From Bostrychus sinensis (lineage: Eukaryota > Chordata > Actinopteri > Gobiiformes > Eleotridae): a stretch of DNA of 64,000 nt. The stretch lies in NCBI GenBank assembly GCA_020698575.1, contig CM036243.1:31932903-31996902 (forward strand). The letters run 5' to 3'. Under the pieces are notes generated by a model. The model made no database searches, was not told where the DNA came from, and worked only from the letters and a program-made list of their open reading frames with translations. A program made the translations under genes and the position numbers. Numbering within the stretch: position 1 is the stretch's first letter; every line of letters starts with the position of its first letter. Shown here piece after piece: positions 1 to 10,287 of the stretch.

Positions 1-451
1 CGGTCTAATCTGTGTAGGTTGACATGAACCAGGAGCACCGTCACCAGAAAATAGAACTGGGGTGTATCTCCAACAAAGCACCGTGCACCCTTGCTCCAGA
101 AACGGCAGTGGAAACGCTCTCACTCAGCAAAAAGGAAGTGTATTGCATGGCGCTGCGTGGTGCCTACACTTGCAGAAATTGGGGGTTAGAATATTATGAG
201 AATGTCTTCAGTAAGTCTCTCCCCAAACCTTCTCAATCAGGAAAATCCAACTTTACTCCATTATTTTGGATATGTCAGTAGTGCCCTCTGTTTTCTGATT
301 GGTGAAATATTTGTCCAATTGCTCCACCACCCAGAAATCAAACACAAATTGACACTGGCCATCTTTGTATTGAACAGAAATAAATTAGAATTGCTGCTGG
401 TCAAGTATGCAATAAACTGTATCCTACACTGGAACCTTAAAGCATTACCTG
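1..451. other. Low-copy non-coding stretch
   Basis: No gene, RNA or repeat recognised. Two overlapping open frames of 85 and 99 codons lie in different frames and show no domain, signal peptide or compositional feature of a protein; the second ends in translated ATT microsatellite. Base composition is mixed. Confidence 0.5.
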
Positions 452-478
452 ATTATTATTATTATTATTATTATTATT
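452..478. repeat. (ATT)n microsatellite
   Basis: Nine uninterrupted ATT units followed by a T run. A short frame through it encodes poly-Tyr, which is an artefact of the repeat. Confidence 0.95.
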
Positions 479-599
479 TTTCTCTCTGTGTATAATCCAC
501 ATTACAAACTGAAGCTTCAACTATTAAATGGGCTTTTCTATGAAGTTTGTTTTATCACACGCTCGCTGCAAAGACAAGGAAGAATGAGGCAATGTAAAT

Positions 600-1010
600 A
601 GAACCATAAACTGCATTTCTAAATTTAACGTCTCGAATGCAACCCCGCTGCAGATTAATCACTTCACGGTCGTCCACGTATACACGGCAACACCGCGCTG
701 CCTCACGCCGCACATCTCATCTTTCTTCGTACTTTATCTGTATTCTTTTTATTGTCAAATGTGCTCGATCCCATTGTGGAAGCGGTCTCTCTAAAGCCTG
801 GTTTTATTGCACACGGCGGCGTGCAGTTGCCTGGGAGTATCCGAGCACACAGATACATGAAAGCTATAGGTTTTGCTTTGTTCTCGGGCCAATAATTCTT
901 CCGCCTGCGTCTTGCTTGTTGCCCCGTGTGGTATAAGGCGCAGACTCTTTGTGTGAAGTTGATTATGATAATAGACGAGTGATTGTCACAACACTGAGGG
1001 GGGGAAAAAA
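600..1010. other. Low-copy CpG-containing stretch, candidate conserved element
   Basis: Sequence here is free of recognisable repeats and richer in G/C and CpG than its surroundings (for example the stretch around 'cacggcggcgtgcag'). It includes a 'ccaataattctt' motif. Opposing frames of 99 and 111 codons overlap and neither looks real. A regulatory role is only inferred from composition. Confidence 0.3.
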
Positions 1011-1229
1011 ATGGCAGTAATTGTTCATCAGTGAGCAATGGTTTTTGGACTTAATTTCAAGCGGCTGGAGTGAGCTTTTGTTTGTGTGTGTCTCTTGTGT
1101 GCTGAAACATGAAAAGATTGACTGAATATAACTTAAATAACTAATGTAAGTCCTTATAAATTTACCAATGTGTCTTGTATTTACATTGACTGTGGTATTA
1201 GTTTGATAATAGGTGTTGATCTGATTCTG

Positions 1230-1340
1230 TCTTGTCCTAGTTGCTTGGTTTAGGTCTAGTCCTGTTATAGTTATGCTTAAGATTAAATCAGTATTTTAAT
1301 CTTGAGTTTAGTCCCAATTTAGACCCATTTAGTCGTCTTT
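1230..1340. repeat. Degenerate relic of the 11-bp GGTTTAGTCCT minisatellite
   Basis: Words such as 'ggtttaggtctagtcctg' and 'gagtttagtcccaattt' match the 11-bp family that forms long arrays elsewhere in the window, but the register is mostly lost. It is probably an old, decayed array. Confidence 0.4.
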
Positions 1341-1717
1341 TTTTTCTGTGGTGGTTCTTTGCAACAGATGGTTGGTTGGTCATAGGAATAACACTATTTT
1401 TGCAATACAGCATGAACAGCCTCACATAGTAAAACATGCATTTAATTAAACAATGTTGCCAAAAATGATAGAAGTGACGTGAATTGAGTGGCAGCCATAT
1501 GCAAATGAGACTTCTTCAGGCTAAATGCACTGCTGCTGCAACTTGCGAGCTTTCTAATTTTAATAAATTCAAAGCAATTACACAACACTGACTCACCCTA
1601 CATCTGCTGGTATTATGATTTCATAACCTCTGGCTTGAGTTAAGTGCACAAGATCCCACAGCTGATCTGTGAGAACATGTCATGGGTTATGTAAATACAG
1701 CATAATGTCCCATCTAT
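1341..1717. other. Low-copy stretch with one octamer motif
   Basis: Nothing genic seen. An ATGCAAAT octamer (POU-factor type) lies at 1499-1506 within 'ccatatgcaaatgagac'. A single match of this length is weak evidence for binding. Confidence 0.3.
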
Positions 1718-1855
1718 CAGAGGTGGGACCAAGTCATTGTTCTTGCACAAAACTAAGTCTAAGTCTTTGGCCTCATGTTTGAGTCAAGTGCCAAGTCCAA
1801 GTCGAGTCCAAGACCTATATTTAGAGTTTCAAGTCCTTTCAAGTCTTTAAAAAAC
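1718..1855 (+). mobile_element. Fragment of a fish interspersed repeat rich in 'caagtc' words
   Basis: Begins 'cagaggtgggaccaagtc' and continues with repeated 'aagtct/caagtcc' words. I recognise this from memory as the start of a common teleost dispersed repeat with hAT-like ends. The opposite end is not found, so this is a truncated copy. Confidence 0.5.
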
Positions 1856-2307
1856 ATACTAATATTACACATAAAATTAACAGCCCATATACTTTGAAAT
1901 TAGCGTTTATTAAATAAGTATAAAGTAACATAAGCAGTAATGTTTGCTGAGCCTTTTCCCTTCTCAAGAGCTGAAAACGCTCAGTCTCACAGCTCTACAT
2001 AGACACACAAAACCAGGAAATGTTCCTGTGCATTTCTACCGCTCATACACTGTCACCGGACTTGTTCTGATCATTTCAGCCTTAACCTCGTAGACATAGA
2101 AATATTTGTTGGAAAAAATCATCCGTGCTAAATTTTAGACAACGGGGATGGGTAAGAACAAAAATGTGTCAATATTTTTGGTAAGCAGCATTCATGAATT
2201 AGTTAATTAAATTACATTTAAAAAAAAGACTCCTACTTTTTTGCCATGACCGTTGAATTATATGCTGCATATTTGCAACAGAGGGCGCTACGGGGTTAAA
2301 TTGACGT
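1856..2307. other. A/T-rich non-coding stretch
   Basis: No gene or recognisable repeat. It contains short A and T runs and ends at the border of a dispersed repeat shared with 20818-21079. Confidence 0.4.
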
Positions 2308-2566
2308 CACTACGAAGCAGTCAGCTCATTTATCTGTCGGTTGCTAATAGCTGTGCTAAATAGCCATTTTATGCTCTGTCCATTCCCACCATTGCCAGTA
2401 GGGGGCCTCAAGCACCTAATAAAAGCGTTCTCTGCAAAATCAAAGTAACAGAAGATGTTTTCCATACATATACATTACTTTAAGTTATAAAACGTGACAT
2501 ACTAATGCAAATGTGTCCAAAACAAATTCAGAAAGCCTGAAAAAAGCATAATATGGACTCTTTATG
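2308..2566 (+). repeat. Dispersed repeat family D, copy 1
   Basis: Aligns in direct orientation with 20818-21079. Shared blocks include 'gaagcagtcagctcattt', 'gcgttctctgcaaaatca' and 'taagttataaaac', ending in 'gcctgaaaaaagcataat'. Copies differ by small indels. The end resembles that of short non-autonomous elements, but the class is unknown. Confidence 0.75.
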
Positions 2567-3283
2567 AGAGGTTTTTAACTGTTTTTTCAGATAAGGTATG
2601 AACTTTGCATTAAAACATATACAGAGATATACCACACCGCAGGCAACTGGATGACTGTGATTGGTTAATTATTTAGACAATAAATTGGCATAGCATAATA
2701 GGTCGATGTTTACTGCAGTTCTGAGTGCTAGTTTGAATGTGCACCGTAACAGCTGTACAAAATCACATTACTCTCTCTTTGTTTCTCCCACAAAATGCAG
2801 CATAAACCTCTCATTTGACCAGAGCCTTGACTTTAAACTCAGACTCCGCTTTGATGCTTTGTCTGACCATGAGACCCGTGGCTCTACCTGCTGTTTTTCA
2901 CTTTATTTACTTAGCCCAAGATTGTTTGAAAAGTGCATTTGCCTGCCTTTTTTTTTTTTTTTTTTTCATTTTACATATCAGGTTGCCATGGTTACCGTGT
3001 ACCACTTTGTTTCGACCCTGATTTGCAGACGACTCCCAACACGGTCGATGGGAATGACGTGAGGACATACAGTTAGCAATAAAAAATGTCTTTTTGGTGG
3101 GATTTAAAGACGGCGGCTGCAGCACAGAAGCCATCAAATATCAATAAGCTTGGGGCTTTTGCAGGTGAAGAAGAAGAAGTGTGAGAAGCTTGTTAGCAAT
3201 TACCAAAAATGTTTGTTATTAAAGGTAAAGGAGTGAATTATCCGTGTGTTAAAAGAGTCACATCTTTCATTGGAACTTTTAAG
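2567..3283. other. Non-coding stretch with a T run
   Basis: Contains a T homopolymer at 2948-2966 and an X-box-like site (annotated separately). Overlapping frames of 118, 68 and 76 codons cross the T run and look spurious. Region 2995-3130 has several CpGs. Confidence 0.4.
2982..2995. promoter_or_regulatory. RFX X-box-like site
   Basis: GTTGCCATGGTTAC is a near-palindrome fitting the RFX-family X-box pattern (two GTTGCC-like half-sites facing each other). A similar site lies at 4025-4038. Binding is inferred from the motif only. Confidence 0.35.
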
Positions 3284-3791
3284 AAGCCATATTATTCTTT
3301 TACTCATATTTTTAAACCAATCTTGGTGCCTCTAGAACAGCATCGTACATTTTACAACCAAGTGTTTCCAATAATTACTTCACTACTGACATAAAGAAAC
3401 GAGTGAAGAGACCAGCAGAGTGTAGCTCTGTTACGCTTTTTTGAGCAGAACTTAAGAAAAAAGCTTTTTACTTCCTTAAACTTTTTGTATGATGCCATTT
3501 CACTACAAAATGAAAAAAAGTAGCTGTGAAAAGTCAGTGGAAAAAGAGCTAAATGAATGAGAGCAGACTGGATGTTCATTGTTGATTGGTCAGTGCTTCC
3601 TGAAGTAGGCAGAGGTTCTTGGAACGAGGCGTTTTGAGGCCTAAGAAACTCAGTGCCAGGGAATGCAGGATTACTCCAACAGGCTTGAATGAAACAAAAC
3701 ACAACTCCAGGTATGTTTTTGATGGAAGAACAACATTATAACATGGTAGAAAGCTCAGAAAAGTCGATTTTGCATTATACAGCCCCTTTAC
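3284..3791 (+). mobile_element. Dispersed repeat family R, copy 1
   Basis: Shares its full length with copies at 8148-8945 (reverse) and 9892-10287 (5' truncated). Shared words include 'gagagcagactggatgt', 'ttggtcagtgcttcctg' and 'aaaacacaactccaggta'. The ends, 'gccatattattcttt' and 'gcattatacagccccttt', are roughly inverted relative to each other, suggesting a non-autonomous DNA transposon. Short frames inside are not conserved between copies, so it is not coding. Confidence 0.7.
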
Positions 3792-3934
3792 TGTCAACTT
3801 CTGCTGTTATATTACCATATTTATCTAACAATACATGTATACTTTTTGTTGTTTAATGAGTTTTTGTGTCATTTATTCTCATTATCTTCCATTGTCTTTA
3901 GAGGTGAGGGGGTTAAACATTTCTGATTGCAGCT

Positions 3935-4085
3935 GTGTGTAGTGCACTCAGCCCTGCGGCCAATGAGGTCAGCGTGTGATGGCGTCAAGGCAACCACTGA
4001 CGATGACCTCACGTGACCCCGGAGGTTGCCATGGCAGCGCCGACCTCATTCCCACGGCGACGGCACTACACTTTTCCATCACTGA
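3935..4085. promoter_or_regulatory. CpG-rich motif cluster, possible regulatory element
   Basis: A short G/C-rich island in A/T-rich surroundings. It holds a 'tcacgtgacc' E-box at about 4009-4018, an X-box-like GTTGCCATGGCAGC at 4025-4038, 'ccaatgaggtca', and repeated 'gacctcatt/gaggtca' words. Possible enhancer or unannotated promoter; no adjoining exon is seen. Confidence 0.35.
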
Positions 4086-4211
4086 GAAACATGGCTTATT
4101 TATCTGTCAGTATCTGTAGGAGATGACGGTGTGTTTAGAGTGTAAGGGAAAAAATAATCTATATGAAACTGCAGGAATTATCTTAAAAAATATGAAAAAA
4201 AAACAAAAAAC

Positions 4212-4557
4212 TGGGCTGCACTATATATCGTGAAATTATTGTTATTGCAATATCAGCAAATGCAATATCCCACCAGAGCCTTTAATGAAAATGTGTTGTG
4301 ACTAAATAAAAGTGTTTAAAAAGTCCAGTTTTAGTGGTAATTTCCTTAATTTAGTCACAGTTGAGCCTTTTTTTATTCCTGGTTTAGTCTATGTTATATT
4401 TTGACTTGTGAATATGGGGACTTACATGTTTTATTGTAAGTGAATTTAACTTACTGTGTCAGAAAAGTAGGCCCTGTTTTAAAATATTGCAAAAATATTC
4501 ATAATATTCAACATAATTACAGAAAATTGCATGTTTTTGCCATATCATGTAGCTCTA
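4212..4557 (-). mobile_element. hAT-like miniature element, GGGCTGCAC family, copy 1
   Basis: Ends 'tgggctgcactatat' and 'catatcatgtagctcta' are imperfect inverted repeats. The body aligns in reverse with 23098-23538, sharing 'gactaaataaaagtgt', 'tccagttttagtggtaat' and 'attcctg' blocks. It has no coding capacity. No convincing 8-bp target duplication flanks this copy. Confidence 0.7.
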
Positions 4558-4689
4558 AACAAGACCCAAAACAATTAAAAAATGCATATTATTTGGTGTT
4601 TTATACAGATGGGAAAGTTCAGAGCAAACCAAAAGCTTTGGCCAGTTGCAAAATAATGCATTGGTGTCATGTAGCACTTTTCTAGACTC

Positions 4690-4874
4690 TGATGAGGCTG
4701 TGGCTGCCATTCTGCGCCTACACCCTACACCAATCACACAGTCACACTAACACATTCATGCAGGCAGTGGATGAAGTGTCTTGCCCATGGACACAATGCT
4801 GGTAGCAGGGATCAGTTGACCAACCTTCCTGTTAGAGGGCGAACAGATCTACCTACTGAGCTACTGCTGCCCCA
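4690..4874 (-). mobile_element. tRNA-derived SINE, 3'-truncated copy
   Basis: Reverse-strand copy of the SINE at 29910-30225 and 12076-12363. The tRNA-like head lies at the right end ('gagctactgctgcccca'), and the core 'gaagtgtcttgcccatgg' is characteristic. It lacks the distal tail and is an old diverged copy. Confidence 0.75.
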
Positions 4875-4912
4875 GCACAGAGGTAGGTCTTGAAGATTGT
4901 TGATTCACATAC

Positions 4913-5350
4913 CAGAGGTGTAACAATAGTAGCTATATCAATGTTTTTTTGTTTTTTTTTCCTACGATACATCTATATTCATACGCATTGCCTTGTATCA
5001 AATCGTATTGTTTTCTAGGAAGTGTAAATCGATAAACATGGAAAATTGATCGATAATATTGGAAATATCGATATTTGAAATGTGCATGTTAAAATAAAAC
5101 CAGATACAGCTTTTTGGATGTAATTTGTGCATTTTTCTATGAAATAAAATGTTAAATTGAACTTTTCTTCGCTCTCTGTCTATTGGACATAATCAACCTT
5201 GGCTGCAATGCTACATTTGAGAGTAAACTTAAATGATTTTTGAGCAAAAAGTTGCAGTATCAAATCGATATGTAGGTGTTGAATCGTATCAAAACTGTTC
5301 TAATTGATACATATCGTATCATTGCAAAAACATATCATTACGCCCCAATC
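4913..5350 (+). mobile_element. hAT-like miniature element, GTGTAACGATA family, copy 1
   Basis: Starts 'cagaggtgtaacaatag' and ends 'cattacgccccaatc', which are imperfect inverted repeats. It aligns along its length with 35422-35875 in the same orientation ('gcatgttaaaataaaacca', 'ggacataatcaacc', 'gcaaaaagttgc'). Many 'atcgat' and 'gtatcg' words give internal self-complementarity. Non-coding. Confidence 0.7.
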
Positions 5351-5436
5351 CACACGGCTTGTAAACATTGACTTTATAGCTGCTGAAGCAAAAGTGTCTG
5401 CTATGTCAGAGAAAGTGAGGGTTATGTCTGATACAT

Positions 5437-5622
5437 GGCAGTAGCTCAGGGAGGTATAGCCATTTGTCCACTAGCCAGAAGGTTGGAAGTTCAAATCCTG
5501 CTTGGGTACATCCACCTTGTCTCCAGTATCAGCAATATTGGGTGAATTATTCCTTGATGTAACAGCGCCTGAAGAGGCCATGGAAGTAGAAAAGCGCTAT
5601 ATAAATGTGACCATTTAATTTA
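5437..5622 (+). mobile_element. tRNA-derived SINE copy
   Basis: A tRNA-like head 'ggcagtagctcagggag' is followed by a B-box-like 'ggaagttcaaatcct' and a 3' end 'aaaagcgctatataaatg' typical of this SINE group. The middle is diverged from the copy at 29910. Not a functional tRNA gene, since no closed cloverleaf is apparent. Confidence 0.75.
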
Positions 5623-5639
5623 TTTGATACACAGGAAAA

Positions 5640-6300
5640 CATGAAATAAGCAAAACATACTGGCACTGCATTGACATGATGTTTAATGAGCCTAAGATCA
5701 TTTCAGAATCCGGCCGGTCTGATGTTGAATTCAGAGCTAGACGTTTAATCTGAGCTCTACATTTCCTCTGTCCTCTGTAATGTTTTGCAATGGCAAGATG
5801 GCCCACTTTTCCATAATAAAAAAGGAGAAACGGAATCTGTGATGTTGCTGCACGGAGATGGCTTTAAAAACTGATTTCCCTATACCCCAAAAGAACCGTC
5901 TAACCCTCCTCTTACAAACGCGTTTCTATTTCTAATATTAAAATCACAGAATCATGAATGAGAACTGAGCCTTAAAAATAGACTTTCTTAATTACCATCA
6001 CGCTTCAGAAGTGAAGAAGTCTTTTAATGCTGTCATGAAAGCATTTTAATTTGCACTCCAAAGCGTTCGCAGATGAGCATGTCGTGTCAAGTTCAAACAC
6101 AGAAAACATGGAAGATTTCTCAATCCTCGATCACGGTGAAAATTTCATGGTGAACTGCACAAGGTTTTTTTTCCCTGCGCACAGCCTCGCCACATCACTG
6201 CACAACTTTCATTTTACTCAAGCAGCTCCTGAGTACCTTGGCACATCTACCAAGAAATAATGGATTATTTTTATGATTTTGTGTGACGACCCAGGTGTTA
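5640..6300. other. Low-copy stretch, candidate conserved element at 5820-6290
   Basis: No repeat recognised. The region contains homeodomain-like 'cttaattacc', 'gaatcatgaatgag' and 'cattttaatttgcac' words. A 69-codon frame (6051-6260) has no recognisable domain. Long low-copy stretches of this kind in teleost gene deserts are often conserved non-coding elements; untested here. Confidence 0.3.
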
Positions 6301-6963
6301 TGTGCAATGGAAAATTGTGTATCTGACTGTGTGACCTTTTTGTCCTCTGACCAACACAAGAGAAATTGAAATATAACATTGCTCAGAGTTGTATTGTTAA
6401 GTTAAATGTCAATAATTAGAAGGAAATGGGTTTGTTCTCACAGAATGAGAGTGAACAATTTACTGATGCAATCCTTTTTTTTCTCCCATTCCATACATTG
6501 ACTTAGACATCTTTCTGTTCAGGGCCATATGCAGGATTTTCAAAATAGACAACTTTTACTCACAGAACACATTTGCTTTCTTCACGCTAAAAAGAATGGA
6601 TAGGCCTAATGAAATAAACTAGAAACAGGGCCTACAATAAAATAAAATAAAACTCCTTGTAGTACATGCCTCAGGATTATGCCAAAACAAACAGAGGACA
6701 TAATCCAGGATAATAATGAAAATATGGAGGAAAAAATAAAGACGTCCGGACCTCATAGCTGCGTACGGCTTCGATGTGTCTCTGTTCATTTGAGTTGAAT
6801 TTTCAGAAAGTGAACAACTGGAGGCAATCAGAGAAATTAACTTGCATATAGGCCCTCTGTGTATGTTTATGAACATGAGACATAGTAGTAAACACAGTAA
6901 AAAGCACCTATTTTTTCACTATGTATTTACACTTTTTTTTTTTTTTTGCCTTCTTTCGGCAGT
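6301..6963. other. A/T-rich non-coding stretch
   Basis: No gene or repeat recognised apart from short A- and T-rich runs. Frames of 85 and 77 codons lie on opposite strands and end in homopolymer-encoded residues. Confidence 0.4.
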
Positions 6964-7130
6964 TTTTTTTTGTTTTGTTTTTTTTTTAAGCCGGACACCC
7001 TTTCTGTTGCAACCAAAGGGAATGTGGGTGAAGTGTCTTGCTCAGGGACACAACAAAGATTTGGACATGATTTGAACCCTCTACCCTCTGGTTGCAGGGC
7101 AAATACTTAACCCACTGTGCCACTGTCACC
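6964..7130 (-). mobile_element. tRNA-derived SINE with T-rich (poly-A) tail
   Basis: On the reverse strand the head reads 'cagtgggttaagtatttg', followed by 'gttgtgtccctgagcaag' and the 3' module 'ggttgcaacagaaaggg', ending in a T-rich run on the + strand that represents the poly-A tail. This copy shows the normal order of modules before any minisatellite insertion. Confidence 0.75.
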
Positions 7131-8008
7131 AATATTACTTATACAAATAGCTATTTTCAAAAGTTAAACTTTACATGATTGTTTGTGAATTTGTTGGGAT
7201 TATTCTACAACTAGAATGAATATGGCCCCATCTACTTTTACCATAAAATTACAAAAAACTAAAAAAAGTAGTTTATTTTAAATTATTCTAAACTACATCA
7301 AAATGAAGAGTGGTGAAAGAGCTTTGTTTGTGTTATTGTGGATTGTACCTGACATAAAGCATGCACTTGGTATTAAAGAGAATATATCATTTTGAGTGTC
7401 TAAATATGCAGATTATGTGCAGATTTATGAAAATAATCATTTGCAAACAGAATATTGAGAGTTAAAAGTTGGTAGGCTGAGAGTTAAAAGTCTTGTACGT
7501 GGGACATGCTTATAACTTACAAGTGAGACTGACACTGAGTGAAAACTGGTGCCAAAAAATCCATTTGAAAAGACGCCTCGCTTACTTCACCATGCAGAGT
7601 GAATGAGTCAGGCTGGCTGGAGTTTTTTTCTTTTGTGAATAAAAGTGCATTTAAAACATTTCCTTTACTTGTAACCCGACCTCTCTATCAGTATCAGCTC
7701 AGTAAGGATAATTCTGTTATGGTTACACATCATAACCAATCTCCGATCCGGCTTTTGATCACCGTTCCCTTTCACAGCTCTGGTTTCACTTTAGTTTGAA
7801 GTAACTTTTAGAAAGCACACGGCCATTAGGCTTTTGCTGATAGATATTAAACCAATGATACCTCGGCGGTCTAAAACGTGAGCCCGTGCATATCTACCTG
7901 CGATATCCAATACAGCGGTGTGTGTGCCAGATAACCTTGTGTGTGTCCGCTCGCTGTCACTATCTGAGGCGCCTGCAGTCTGAAGGAAAGCATCTGATTT
8001 CAGCATCT

Positions 8009-8010
<2 letters not shown>
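7131..8010. other. Non-coding stretch
   Basis: No gene or familiar repeat. 7840-7980 has scattered CpGs and leads into the AC microsatellite. Confidence 0.4.

Positions 8011-8039
<29 letters not shown>
8011..8039. repeat. (AC)n microsatellite
   Basis: About 14 uninterrupted AC units, with a GT-rich block at 8060-8072 immediately downstream that could pair with it. Confidence 0.95.
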
Positions 8040-8044
<5 letters not shown>

Positions 8045-8147
8045 ACGTGGGCGCGCATGTGTGTGTGTGTGTGACAGAGCAGCGAGCCTACACACAGTGG
8101 ATGCACTTGCGTTGTGTGGGGTCATTCTAGTTAAACGGGAGATATTC

Positions 8148-8945
8148 GGAGCTTTCTATCATGTTATAATTTGGTTCCCTCATCATAAACATACCTAAAG
8201 TAATCCTGTAGTCTCTGGCGCTGAGTTTCTGAGGCCTCAGAACCCTCAGTTCCACAAAGCTCCGCCTCTCCCACAAACCCCCGCCCACTCCAGGAAGCAC
8301 TGACCATTCAACAAGCCCTCTACATCAGTGGTTCCCAACCTTTTTTCCAAGTAACCCCCATTTTATCAGTTGTTACAGTTGCCTCCGTGACCCCACATAA
8401 TAAGAAAACATTTAATAATTTATTGGATAAATTTCACTGCATGACCACAACATCAAAGAAGTATTATTTATCTATTTTCAACACATTTTCTGTGCTCATT
8501 ACAGTGCAGTAGACAGTCTTCCTTGCATTATCCTTCTACCATAACACTGCGATCCATGAATGAATGCTCCATGATGAGGCTTTGGTGACCCCTAGTGGGG
8601 GTCCTGTCCCCCAGGTTGAGAATCACTGCTCTACATCCAGTCTGCTCTCATTCATTCACTGCTTCCTCAGAGCTTTTTTTTTTTTTATGTAGCAAAATGG
8701 TATCACACAAAAAGTTCAAGAAAGTAAACAGCTTTTTTTTCTTTGATTATGTTAAAAAAAAAACACAACACGCTGCTGCCCTCTTCTGGTTTCTTCACCT
8801 GTTTCTTCACAGTAGTAATAAATTAATTATTTGAAACACTTTTTTATGTTTGGTAATGTTTTTAAAGGTTGTAAAACATGCAATTCTGTTCTAAAGGTGA
8901 CTAAGATGGGTTTAAAACATAAATAAAAGCAGAATATAGCTCCTT
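8148..8945 (-). mobile_element. Dispersed repeat family R, copy 2, interrupted
   Basis: Reverse copy of the repeat at 3284-3791, present as 8148-8317 and 8637-8945. The gap is exactly a hAT-type miniature element plus its target duplication (8326-8636). The break falls within the block reading 'actggatgtagag' in copy 3, which confirms the order of events: family R first, hAT insertion later. Confidence 0.8.
8326..8628. mobile_element. hAT (Charlie-like) miniature element with perfect 8-bp target duplication
   Basis: Termini 'cagtggttcccaacctt' and, on the opposite strand, 'cagtgattctcaacctggg' are the inverted repeats typical of hAT/Charlie elements. It is flanked on both sides by the identical 8-mer 'ctctacat' (8318-8325 and 8629-8636). 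The element is 303 bp and non-coding, so it would have been moved by a transposase encoded elsewhere. Confidence 0.9.
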
Positions 8946-9607
8946 TTAGGTTTGGATAAGTCTCCAGTGTGTGTGGAAGTGTGTGTGTGTGCGTCAGAGC
9001 AGGGAGCGGACACCAAGAAGGTTATCTGGGATCAGGGCCTACAGTTACAACACACCAGTCCGAGCAAAATGCATGCACACGGATAGAGATGTAGCTGCAT
9101 GAAGATTACTGTATATGATATTTAAAAAAACATGCTGTAGCCTTCAACAATGTCAGCTTCTTCTCATATGCGGCCATGCAAAATGTGGCGCTTGTTGGTA
9201 GAAAGCCATTAAAAACCGATGCTGTTTTATTGAAAGGTAGAATGTCATAGTTGTGATTAAATGGGAAATCTCTCAGAAGCTGTTTACATGGCATTTCTCA
9301 CTCCAAGGATCTGAAAATCTTTTGAATTGGCACCCGCTGCAGTGTTATGTAAACTGTGATTACAGTGTTCTTAAAGCCTCCCAGAAAGCAATGGGCTCCC
9401 AGGTGCACCCATGGCAGTATATTTGGTTTTGTTTATGCATTGTACAGTGTTTTAGCAGCCAACTATCATATAAAACTTATTCTGATCCTCCTGATTAAGA
9501 ACTCAAGCACTGACATGGTTTATCTTGTTCAGCCAATGTCTTAAGTGTCAACATAATGGAAGAGCTAGATAGAAAGACAAGTTTGTGAGTGTTCTTGGAC
9601 TCTATAG
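8946..9607. other. Non-coding stretch
   Basis: No gene recognised. A short GT-rich patch lies at 8968-8991. Frames of 62, 81 and 62 codons overlap on both strands without family resemblance. Confidence 0.4.
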
Positions 9608-9870
9608 CAGTGTTTCTCAAGCTGTGGTCTTTTTCAGTTCAAAGCTTGATTTAGCATCATTTAGAGACCGTGTTATACCTGGTTTAGTCCTTGATTTGTT
9701 ATGGTTAAGGCAAGGTCGAGACCAAGTTTATTTCTGGTTTAGTCCTAGTACAGTGCTGATTTATACCCTGTTTTGTCCCTATTTAGTAATACATTTATGT
9801 TTTCCCTTGGTTTAGACTTAGTTTAGTGCAGATTTAGGCTCGTTTTCGCCCTTTTGAGAAAGCTGGGGTG
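9608..9870 (+). mobile_element. hAT-like terminus followed by degenerate 11-bp repeats
   Basis: Begins 'cagtgtttctcaagctgtgg', a hAT-type end also seen near 33357 and 38174, then passes into diverged GGTTTAGTCC words ('cctggtttagtccttg') and an 'agtaatacatt' word shared with the array at 19985-20560. It looks like an old copy of the array-bearing element. Confidence 0.5.
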
Positions 9871-9891
9871 GAAATTGGTGTGAAAAATTTG

Positions 9892-10287
9892 GTTAGAATT
9901 TCACATTTTACAACCTTTAAAAACATTATCTGACCAAAAGAAAATGTCTTTTGAAGATAATCAAAGAAAATGAGCATTTTTTTTTTACTTCCTTAAACTT
10001 TTAGTATGATGTTGTTTTACCTCAAAATGAAAAATATCTGTGTGGAATCAGTGGATTGATAAATAAATGAGAGCAGACTGGATGTAGAGGGTTTGCTGAT
10101 TGGTCAGTGCTTCCTGGAGTGGGCGGGGGCGTCCTGAGGCCCCAGAAACTCAGGGCCAGAGAATACAGGATTACTCAAACAGGCATGAGCGGAACAAAAC
10201 ACAACTCCAGGTATGCTTTTGATAAAGAAACAACATTATAACATGGTAGAAAGCTCAGAAAAGTTGATTTCTTTCATTATATAGATC
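9892..10287 (+). mobile_element. Dispersed repeat family R, copy 3 (5' truncated)
   Basis: Aligns with 3355-3785 in the same orientation, including 'gagcagactggatgt', 'ggtcagtgcttcctgg' and 'aacattataacatggtag'. The first part of the element is missing. Confidence 0.75.

Noticed and set aside
4204..4565. 8-bp target duplication for the GGGCTGCAC element at 4212
   Set aside because: Flanks 'caaaaaac' and 'aacaagac' agree at about half the positions, no better than chance in A-rich DNA.
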